A stretch of DNA of 64,000 nucleotides from Anomaloglossus baeobatrachus. Its lineage: Eukaryota > Chordata > Amphibia > Anura > Aromobatidae. Positions 53,438 to 64,000 of the stretch are shown piece after piece. Made by a program: the position numbers and the translations under genes. Numbering within the stretch: the first letter of the stretch is position 1; every line of letters starts with the position of its first letter. The stretch covers positions 125,562,882 through 125,626,881 of the forward strand of contig NC_134364.1 of assembly GCF_048569485.1 (NCBI RefSeq), in the 5' to 3' direction. A model generated the notes under the pieces. The model saw nothing but the letters and a program-made list of their open reading frames with translations. It did not search any database and was not told the origin of the DNA.

Positions 53438-53669
53438 TTATATCACACTATTTACAACGCATCCGTGACATGCGTCACACAACGCATTATGACAAATGCC
53501 GTTCAACGCAAGTATAAAGTATCCTAAGGCAGCATCAGTGAGAGATGAGAGCAGATCATAAATCTGAAACATTGCGATGCTGCACTTGGCGATTTTCTGT
53601 GTGGGCAATATTCCATGTGGGCAATTTTCCATGTGGGCAATTTTCCTGTGGGCATTTTTCAGGGAACCA

Positions 53670-56600
53670 CCAGTAATAGACCACACAGTGACCTCTACTA
53701 CCACCTGCTGGATATTCTCAGTACTGCACCAGAATTAGACCACAGTGACCTCTACTACCACCTGCTGGATATTCTCAGTACTGCACCAGTAATACACCAC
53801 ACACTGACCTCTACTACCACCTGCTGGATATTCTCAGTACTGCACCAGTAATAGACCACACAGTGACCTCTACTACCACCTGCTGGATATTCTCAGTACT
53901 GCACCAGTAATGCACCACACAGTGACCTCTACTACCACCTGCTGGATATTCTCAGTACTGCACCAGTAATACACCACACACTGACCTCTACTACCACCTG
54001 CTGGATATTCTCAGTACTGCACACCAGTAATAGACCACACACTGACCTCTACTACCACCTGCTGGATATTCTCAGTACTGCACACCAGTAATACACCACA
54101 CAGTGACCTCTACTACCACCTGCTGGATATTCTCAGTACTGCACCAGTAATACACCACACACTGACCTCTACTACCACCTGCTGGATATTCTCAGTACTG
54201 CACCAGTAATACACCACACAGGGACCTCTACTACCACCTGCTGGATATTCTCAGTACTGCACCAGTAATACACCACACACTGACCTCTACTACCACCTGC
54301 TGGATATTCTCAGTACTGCACACCAGTAATACACCACACAGTGACCTCTACTACCACCTGCTGGATATTCTCAGTACTGCACCAGTAATACACCACACAC
54401 TGACCTCTACTACCACCTGCTGGATATTCTCAGTACTGCACCAGTAATAGACCACACAGTGACCTCTACCACCACCTGCTGGATATTCTCAGTACTGCAC
54501 ACCAGTAATACACCACACACTGACCTCTACTACCACCTGCTGGATATTCTCAGTACTGCACCAGTAATACACCACACACTGACCTCTACTACCACCTGCT
54601 GGATATTCTCAGTACTGCACCAGTAATACACCACACACTGACCTCTACTACCACCTGCTGGATATTCTCAGTACTGCACCAGTAATACACCACACACTGA
54701 CCTCTACTACCACCTGCTGGATATTCTCAGTACTGCACCAGTAATAGACAACACAGTGACCTCTACTACCACCTGCTGGATGTTCTCAGTACTGCACCAG
54801 TAATACACCACACAGTGACCTCTACTACCACCTGCTGGACATTCTCAGTACTGCACCAGTAATATACCACACACTGACCTCTACTACCACCTGCTGGATA
54901 TTCTCAGTACTGCACCAGTAATAGCCCACACACTGACCTCTACTACCACCTGCTGAATATTCTCAGTACTGCACCAGTAATACACCACACACTGACCTCT
55001 ACTACCACCTGCTGGATGTTCTCAGTACTGCACCAGTAATACACCACACAGTGACCTCTACTACCACCTGCTGGATATTATCACTACTGCACCAGTAATA
55101 CACCACACACTGACCTCTACTACCACCTGCTGGATATTATCACTACTGCACCAGTAATACACCACACAGTGACCTCTACTACCACCTGCTGGATATTCTC
55201 AGCACTGCACCAGTAATAGACCACACAGTGACCTCTACTACCACCTGCTGGATATTCTCAGTACTGCACCAGTAATACACCACACACTGACCTCTACTAC
55301 CACCTGCTGGATGTTCTCAGTACTGCACCAGTAATAGACCACACAGTGACCTCTACTACCACCTGCTGGATATTCTCAGTACTGCACCAGTAATACACCA
55401 CACAGGGACCTCTACTACCACCTGCTGGATATTCTCAGTGCTGCACCAGTAATAGACCACACAGTGACCTCTACTACCACCTGCTGGATGTTCTCAGTAC
55501 TGCACCAGTAATACACCAAACAGGGACCTCTAATACCACCTGCTGGATGTTCTCTGTACTGCACCAGTAATACACCACACAGTGACCTCTACTACCACCT
55601 GCTGGATATTCTCAGCACTGCACCAGTAATACACCACACAGTGACCTCTACTACCACCTGCTGGATATTCTCAGTACTGCACCAGTAATACACCACACAC
55701 TGACCTCTACTACCACCTGCTGGATATTCTCAGTACTGCACCAGTAATAGACCACACAGTGACCTCTACTACCACCTGCTGGATATTCTCAGTACTGCAC
55801 CAGTAATAGACCACACAGTGATCTCTACTACCACCTGCTGGATATTCTCAGTACTGCACCAGTAATACACCACACAGTGACCTCTACTACCACCTGCTGG
55901 ATATTCTCAGTACTGCACCAGTAATAGACCACACAGTGACCTCTACTACCACCTGCTGGATATTCTCAGTACTGCACCAGTAATAGACCACACAGTGACC
56001 TCTACTACCACCTGCTGGATATTCTCAGTACTGCACCAGTAATAGACCACACAGTGACCTCTACTACCACCTGCTGGATGTTCTCAGTACTGCACCAGTA
56101 ATACACCAAACAGGGACCTCTACTACCACCTGCTGGATGTTCTCTGTACTGCACCAGTAATACACCACACAGTGACCTCTACTACCACCTGCTGGATATT
56201 CTCAATACTGCACCAGTAATAGACCACACAGTGACCTCTACTACCACCTGCTGGATATTCTCAGTACTGCACGAGTAATACACCACACAGGGACCTCTAC
56301 TACCACCTGCTGGATATTCTCAGTACTGCACCAGTAATACACCACACACTGACCTCTACTACCACCTGCTGGATATTCTCAGTACTGCACCAGTAATACA
56401 CCACACAGTGACCTCTACTACCACCTGCTGGATATTCTCACTACTGCACCAGTGATAGACCACACACTGACCTCTACTACCACCTGCTGGATATTCTCAG
56501 TACTGCGCCAGTAATAGACCACACAGTGACCTCTACTACCACCTGCTGGATATTCTCAGCACTGCACCAGTAATAGACCACACAGTGACCTCTACTACCA

Positions 56601-59600
56601 CCTGCTGGATATTCTCAGTACTGCACCAGTAATACACCACACACTGACCTCTACTACCACCTGCTGGATATTCTCAGTACTGCACCAGTAATACACCACA
56701 CAGTGACCTCTATTACCACCTGCTGGATATTCTCAGTACTGCACCAGTAATAGACCACACACTGACCTCTACCACCTGCTGGATATTCTCAGTACTGCAA
56801 CAGTAATAGACATTCAGTGTCCTCTACTACCACCTGCTGGATATTCTCAGCACTGCACCAGTAATACACCAAACAGTGACCTCTACTACCACCTGCTAGA
56901 TATTCTCAGTACTGCACCAGTAATAGACCACACAGTGACCTCTACTACCACCTGCTAGATATTCTCAGTACTGCACCAGTAATGCACCACACAGTGACCT
57001 CTACTACCACCTGCTGGATATTCTCAGTACTGCTCCAGTAATAGACCACACACTGACCTCTACTACCACCTGCTGGACATTCTCAGTACTGCACCAGTAA
57101 TACACCACACAGTGACCTCTACTACCACCTGCTGAATATTCTCAGTACTGCTCCAGTAATAGACCACACACTGACCTCTACTACCACCTGCTGGATGTTC
57201 TCAGTACTGCACCAGTAATACACCACACAGTGACCTCTACTACCACCTGCTGAATATTCTCAGTACTGCTCCAGTAATAGACCACACACTGACCTCTACT
57301 ACCACCTGCTGGATATTCTCAATACTGCACCAGTAATACACCACACACTGACCTCTACTACCACCTGCTGGATATTCTCAGTACTGCACCAGTAATAGAC
57401 CACACAGTGACCTCTACTACCGCCTGCTGGACATTCTCAGTACTGCACCAGTAATACACCACACAGTGACCTCTACTACCACCTGCTGGAAATTGTCAGT
57501 ACTGCACCAGTAATACACCACACAGTGACCTCTACTACCACCTGCTGGAAATTGTCAGTACTGCACCAGTAATACAACAAACAGTGACCTCTACCACCTG
57601 CTGGATATTCTCAGTACTGCACCAGTAATAGACCACACACTGACCTCTACTACCACCTGCTGGATATTCTCAGTACTGCACCAGTAATACACCACACAGT
57701 GACCTCTACTACCACCTGCTGGAAATTGTCAGTACTGCACCAGTAATACACCACACATTGACCTCTACTACCACCTGCTGGAAATTGTCAGTACTGCACC
57801 AGTAATACACCACACAGTGACCTCTACTACCACCTGCTGGAAATTGTCAGTACTGCACCAGTAATACACCACACAGTGACCTCTACTACCACCTGCTGGA
57901 TATTCTCAGTACTGCAACAGTAAAAGACCACACAGTGTCCTCTACTACCACCTGCTGGATGTTCTCAGTACTGCACCAGTAATAGACCAAACAGTGACCT
58001 CTACTACCACCTGCTGGAAATTGTCAGTACTGCACCAGTAATACACCACACAGTGACCTCTACTACCACCTGCTGGATGTTCTCAATACTGCAACAGTAA
58101 TAGACCACACAGTGACCTCTACTACCACCTGCTGGATATTCTCAGTACTGCAACAGTAAAAGACCACACACTGACCTCTACTACCACCTGCTGGATATTC
58201 TCAGTACTGCACCAGTAATACACCACACAGTGACCTCTACTACCACCTGCTGGATATTCTCAGAACTGCAACAGTAAAAGACCACACAGTGTCCTCTACT
58301 ACCACCTGCTGGACATTCTCAGTACTGCACCAGTAATACACCACACAGTGACCTCTACCACCTGCTGAATATTCTCAGTACTGCACCAGTAATAGACCAC
58401 ACAGTGACCTCTACTACCACCTGCTGGATATTCTCAGTACTGCAACAGTAATAGACATTCAGTGTCCTCTACTACCACCTGCTGGATGTTCTCAGTACTG
58501 CAACAGTAATAGACCACACAGTGACCTCTACTACCACCTGCTGGAAATTGTCAGTACTGCACCAGTAATACACCACACAGTGACCTCTACTACCACCTGC
58601 TGGATATTCTCACTACTGCACCAATAATAGACCACACAGTGAACTCTACTACCACCTGCTGGAAATTGTCAGTACTGCACCAGTAATACACCACACAGTG
58701 ACCTCTACTACCACCTGCTGGATGTTCTCAGTACTGCAACAGTAATAGACCACACAGTGACCTCTACTACCACCTGCTGGATATTCTCAGTACTGCAACA
58801 GTAAAAGACCACACACTGACCTCTGCTACCACCTGCTGGATATTCTCAGTACTGCACCAGTAATAGACCACACAGTGACCTCTACTACCACCTGCTGGAT
58901 ATTCTCAGTACTGCTCCAGTAATAGACCACACAGTGACCTCTACTACCACCTGCTGGATATTCTCAGTACTATACCAGTAATACACCACACAGTGTCCTC
59001 TACTACCACCTGCTGGACATTCTCAGTACTGCACCAGTAATACACCACACAGTGACCTCTACCACCTGCTGGATATTCTCAGTACTGCAACAGTAAAAGA
59101 CCACACAGTGACCTCTACTACCACCTGCTGGATATTCTCAGTACTGCTCCAGTAATACACCACACAGTGACCTCTACTGCCACCTGCTGGATATTCTCAG
59201 TACTGCTCCAGTAATAGCCCACACAGAGACCTCTACTACCACCTGCTGGATATTCTCACTACTGCACCAGTAATACACCACACACTGACCTCTACTACCA
59301 CCTGCTGGATATTCTCAGTACTGCACCAGTAATAGACCACACAGTGACCTCTACTACCACCTGCTGGATATTTTCACTACTGCACCAGTAATACACCACA
59401 CAGTGACCTCTACTACCACCTGCTGGATATTCTCAGTACTGCACCAATAATAGACCACACAGTGAACTCTACTACCACCTGCTAGATCTTCTCAGTACTG
59501 CACCAGTAATACACCAAACAGTGACCTCTACTACCACCTGCTGGATATTCTCAGTACTGCTCCAGTAATACACCAAACAGTGACCTCTACTACCACCTGC

Positions 59601-62600
59601 TGGATATTCTCAGTACTGCACCAGTAATACACCAAACAGTGACCTCTACTACCACCTGCTGGATATTCTCAGTACTGCACCAGTAATACACCACACAGGG
59701 ACCTCTACTACCACCTGCTGGATATTCTCAGTACTGCTCCAGTAATACACCACACAGTGACCTCTACTACCACCTGCTGGATATTCTCAGTACTGCTCCA
59801 GTAATACACCAAACAGTGACCTCTACTACCACCTGCTGGATATTCTCAGTAATGCACCAGTAATAGACCACACACTGACCTCTACTACCACCTGCTGGAT
59901 ATTCTCAGTACTGCACCAGTAATACACCACACAGTGACCTCTACCACCTGCTGGATGTTCTCAGTACTGCACCAGTAACACACCACACAGTGACCTCTAC
60001 CACCTGCTGGATATTCTCAGTACTGCACCAGTAATACACCACACAGTGACCTCTACCACCTGCTGGATGTTCTCAGTACTGCACCAGTAATACACCACAC
60101 AGTGACCTCTACTACCACCTGCTGGATATTCTCAGTACTGCACCAGTAATACACCACACACTGACCTCTACCACCACCTGCTGGATATTCTCAGTACTGC
60201 TCCAGTAATAGACCACACAGAGACCTCTACTACCACCTGCTGGATATTCTCAGTACTGCAACAGTAATACATCACACAGGGACCTCTACTACCACCTGCT
60301 GGATATTCTCAGTACTGCACCAGTAATACACCACACAGTGACCTCTACTACCACCTGCTGGATATTCTCACTACTGCACCAGTAATACACCACACAGTGA
60401 CCTCTACTACCACCTGCTGGATATTCTCAGTACTGCTCCAGTAATAGACCACACAGAGACCTCTACTACCACCTGCTGGATATTCTCAGTGCTGCACCAG
60501 TAATACACCACACAGTGACCTCTACTACCACCTGCTGGATATTCTCAGTACTGCAGCAGTAATAGACCACACAGTGACCTCTACTCCCGCCTGCTGGATA
60601 TTCTCAGTACTGCTCCAGTAATACACCACACAGTGACCTCTACTACCACCTGCTGGATATTCTCAGTACTGCAGCAGTAATAGACCACACAGTGACCTCT
60701 ACTCCCGCCTGCTGGATATTCTCAGTACTGCTCCAGTAATACACCACACAGTGACCTCTACTACCACCTGCTGGATATTCTCAGTACTGCTCCAGTAATA
60801 GACCACACACTGCCCTCTACTACCACCTGCTGGATATTCTCAGTACTGCACCAGTAATACACCACACAGTGACCTATATTACCACCTGCTGGATATTCTC
60901 AGTACTGCACCAGTAATAGACCACACAGTGACCTCTACTACCACCTGCTGGATGTTCTCAGTACTGCACCAGTAATACACCAAACAGGGACCTCTACTAC
61001 CACCTGCTGGATGTTCTCTGTACTGCACCAGTAATAGACCACACAGTGACCTCTACTACCACCTGCTGGATATTCTCAGTACTGCACCAGTAATACACCA
61101 CACACTGACCTCTACTACCACCTGCTGGATATTCTCAGTACTGCGCCAGTAATAGACCACACAGTGACCTCTACTACCACCTGCTGGATATTCTCAGCAC
61201 TGCACCAGTAATAGACCACACAGTGACCTCTACTGCCACCTGCTGGATATTCTCAGTACTGCACCAGTAATACACCACACAGTGACCTCTACCACCTGCT
61301 GGATATTCTCAGTACTGCACCAGTAATACACGACACAGTGACCTCTACTACCACCTGCTGGATATTCTCAGTACTGCACCAGTAATACACGACAAAGTGA
61401 CCTCTATTACCACCTGCTGGATATTCTCAGTACTGCACCAGTAATAGACCACACACTGACCTCTACCACCTGCTGGATATTCTCTGTACTGCAACAGTAA
61501 TAGACATTCAGTGTCCTCTACTACCACCTGCTGGATATTCTCAGTACTGCACCAGTAATAGATATTCAGTGTCCTCTACTACCACCTGCTGAATATTCTC
61601 AGTACTGCTCCAGTAATAGACCACACACTGACCTCTACTACCACCTGCTGGATATTCTCAATACTGCACCAGTAATAGACACTCAGTGACCTCTACTACC
61701 ACCTGCTGGACATTCTCAGTACTGCACCAGTAATACACCACACAGTGACCTCTACTACCACCTGCTGGATATTCTCAGTACTGCACCAGTAATAGACCAC
61801 ACACTGACCTCTACTACCACCTGCTGGATATTCTCAGTACTGCACCAGTAATACACCACACAGTGACCTCTACTACCACCTGCTGGATATTCTCAGTACT
61901 GCTCCAGTAATAGACCACACAGAGACCTCTACTACCACCTGCTGGATATTCTCAGTGCTGCACCAGTAATACACCACACAGTGACCTCTACTACCACCTG
62001 CTGGATATTCTCAGTACTGCAGCAGTAATAGACCACACAGTGACCTCTACTCCCGCCTGCTGGATATTCTCAGTACTGCTCCAGTAATACACCACACAGT
62101 GACCTCTACTACCACCTGCTGGATATTCTCAGTACTGCAGCAGTAATAGACCACACAGTGACCTCTACTCCCGCCTGCTGGATATTCTCAGTACTGCTCC
62201 AGTAATACACCACACAGTGACCTCTACTACCACCTGCTGGATATTCTCAGTACTGCTCCAGTAATAGACCACACACTGCCCTCTACTACCACCTGCTGGA
62301 TGTTCTCAGTACTGCACCAGTAATACACCAAACAGGGACCTCTACTACCACCTGCTGGATGTTCTCTGTACTGCACCAGTAATAGACCACACAGTGACCT
62401 CTACTACCACCTGCTGGATATTCTCAGTACTGCACCAGTAATACACCACACACTGACCTCTACTACCACCTGCTGGATATTCTCAGTACTGCGCCAGTAA
62501 TAGACCACACAGTGACCTCTACTACCACCTGCTGGATATTCTCAGCACTGCACCAGTAATAGACCACACAGTGACCTCTACTGCCACCTGCTGGATATTC

Positions 62601-64000
62601 TCAGTACTGCACCAGTAATACACCACACAGTGACCTCTACCACCTGCTGGATATTCTCAGTACTGCACCAGTAATACACGACACAGTGACCTCTACTACC
62701 ACCTGCTGGATATTCTCAGTACTGCACCAGTAATACACGACAAAGTGACCTCTATTACCACCTGCTGGATATTCTCAGTACTGCACCAGTAATAGACCAC
62801 ACACTGACCTCTACCACCTGCTGGATATTCTCTGTACTGCAACAGTAATAGACATTCAGTGTCCTCTACTACCACCTGCTGGATATTCTCAGTACTGCAC
62901 CAGTAATAGATATTCAGTGTCCTCTACTACCACCTGCTGAATATTCTCAGTACTGCTCCAGTAATAGACCACACACTGACCTCTACTACCACCTGCTGGA
63001 TATTCTCAATACTGCACCAGTAATAGACACTCAGTGACCTCTACTACCACCTGCTGGACATTCTCAGTACTGCACCAGTAATACAACAAACAGTGACCTC
63101 TACCACCTGCTGGATATTCTCAGTACTGCACCAGTAATAGACCACACACTGACCTCTACTACCACCTGCTGGATATTCTCAGTACTGCACCAGTAATACA
63201 CCACACAGTGACCTCTACTACCACCTGCTGGAAATTGTCAGTACTGCACCAGTAATACACCACACAGTGACCTCTACTACCACCTGCTGGAAATTGTCAG
63301 TACTGCACCAGTAATACACCACACAGTGACCTCTACTACCACCTGCTGGATATTCTCAGTACTGCAACAGTAAAAGACCACACAGTGTCCTCTACTACCA
63401 CCTGCTGGATGTTCTCAGTACTGCACCAGTAATACACCACACACTGACCTCTACTACCACCTGCTGGATATTCTCAGTACTGCACCAGTAATACACCAAA
63501 CAGTGACCTCTACTACCACCTGCTGAATATTCTCAGTACTGCACCAGTAATAGACCACACACTGACTTCTACTACCACCTGCTGGATATTCTCAGTACTG
63601 CACCAGTAATACACCACACACTGACCTCTACTACCACCTGCTGGATATTCTCAGTACTGCACCAGTAATACACCACACACTGACCTCTACTACCACCTGC
63701 TGGAAATTGTCAGTACTGCACCAATAATAGACCACACAGTGACCTCTACTACCATCTGCTGGATGTTCTCAGTACTGCACCAGTAATACACCAAACAGTG
63801 ACCTCTACTACCACCTGCTGGAAATTGTCAGTACTGCACCAGTAATACACCACACAGTGACCTCTACTACCACCTGCTGGATGTTCTCAGTACTGCAACA
63901 GTAATAGACCACACAGTGACCTCTACTACCACCTGCTGGATATTCTCAGTACTGCAACAGTAAAAGACCACACACTGACCTCTACTACCACCTGCTGGAT
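53670..64000. repeat. 59-bp satellite, block 2 (runs off the window)
   Basis: About 175 units in the same orientation as block 1. Common variants are GAAATTGTC for GATATTCTC, CAACAGTAAAAG, TGCTCC for TGCACC, and shortened units lacking TACTAC. A segment marked by TACTCCCGCC, then GCGCC, then TATTCAGTGTCC is present twice, 60430-61690 and 61895-63020, offset by 1466 bases at its start and 1348 further on (a difference of two units). The array continues beyond 64000. Confidence 0.97.

Larger units (their letters stand above)
51058..53524. mobile_element. Long non-autonomous Harbinger-like element, copy E
   Basis: Left end GGCTACTTTCACACTTGCGT and right end (complement) GGATACTTTATACTTGCGTT are flanked by TAA on both sides (51055-51057 and 53525-53527). 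The interior has GCGG/CCGC-rich inverted words near the left end and no transposase. It contains a minisatellite (52290-52520) and an LTR-like block (52545-53437). The length, about 2.5 kb, is large for a non-autonomous copy because of these. Confidence 0.6.
39355..53669. mobile_element. 14.3-kb composite insertion with inverted ends
   Basis: The segment interrupts the 59-bp satellite. Its ends are inverted copies of about 130-190 bases made of CACAGGAAAATTGCC subterminal repeats followed by GCAGCATC...TTTCAGAT (39355-39545; complement 53545-53669). CCAGTAAT stands on both sides (39347-39354 and 53670-53677); removing the insert and one copy restores a normal satellite unit. An 8-bp duplication fits hAT, P or Zisupton-like transposons. 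The superfamily is not identified and no transposase is visible. Without the nested Ty3 and Harbinger-like elements the base element would be about 3.3 kb. Confidence 0.6.

Noticed and set aside
30249-64000. CRISPR array
   Set aside because: Units are directly adjacent with no unique spacers, there are no cas genes, and the context is vertebrate.
30249-64000. Centromeric satellite
   Set aside because: The array lies a few kilobases from a normal gene and shows no CENP-B-like box; it is better called a large minisatellite or macrosatellite, though its full length is unknown.

Overview
The window looks like a piece of a large, repeat-rich vertebrate genome, most likely an amphibian and probably a frog. 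The reasons are one vertebrate neuronal gene with normal exon structure, Tc1, Harbinger-like, Helitron-like, Penelope-like and Ty3 elements side by side, and very long minisatellite arrays. There are no bacterial-style genes. The ancestry call is an inference from repeat content.

Only one host gene is visible: CHRNB2, the beta-2 subunit of the neuronal nicotinic acetylcholine receptor, on the + strand. Six coding exons (12478-12529, 17622-17767, 19950-19994, 20088-20197, 21513-22491, 22706-22876) join in frame to a 500-residue protein, with a poly(A) signal at 23112. Introns 1, 2, 4 and 5 are made almost entirely of different tandem repeats (35/36 bp G-rich, 19-35 bp TG-rich, 45 bp, 43-45 bp and 55 bp). 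The gene is also flanked by a 35-bp array upstream and a 39-bp array downstream.

Layout. 1-1450: decayed LTR-element fragments. 1672-4999: four short Harbinger-like elements, two of which carry RE1/NRSE-like motifs. 5377-12315: minisatellites interrupted by a Tc1 copy, a minus-strand solo LTR and an unknown insert. 12316-23130: CHRNB2. 23190-23990: 39-bp array. 25440-29345: two Penelope-like copies facing away from each other, one carrying a 63-bp minisatellite. 30249-64000: a 59-bp satellite, interrupted by a gag-only Ty3-type element (34826-37833) and by a 14.3-kb composite insertion (39355-53669). That composite has inverted ends and an apparent 8-bp target duplication. Inside it lie a Helitron-like end, a young full-length Ty3 element with matching LTRs (40744-49271), several short arrays and a long Harbinger-like element (51058-53524).

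The most unusual signal is the 59-bp satellite. Nearly every unit carries, in one orientation, a motif close to the CTCF core, giving roughly 280 copies in the window. Next come the RE1-like sites borne on transposons upstream of a neuronal gene, and the near-total replacement of CHRNB2 introns by tandem repeats that begin close to the 5' splice sites.
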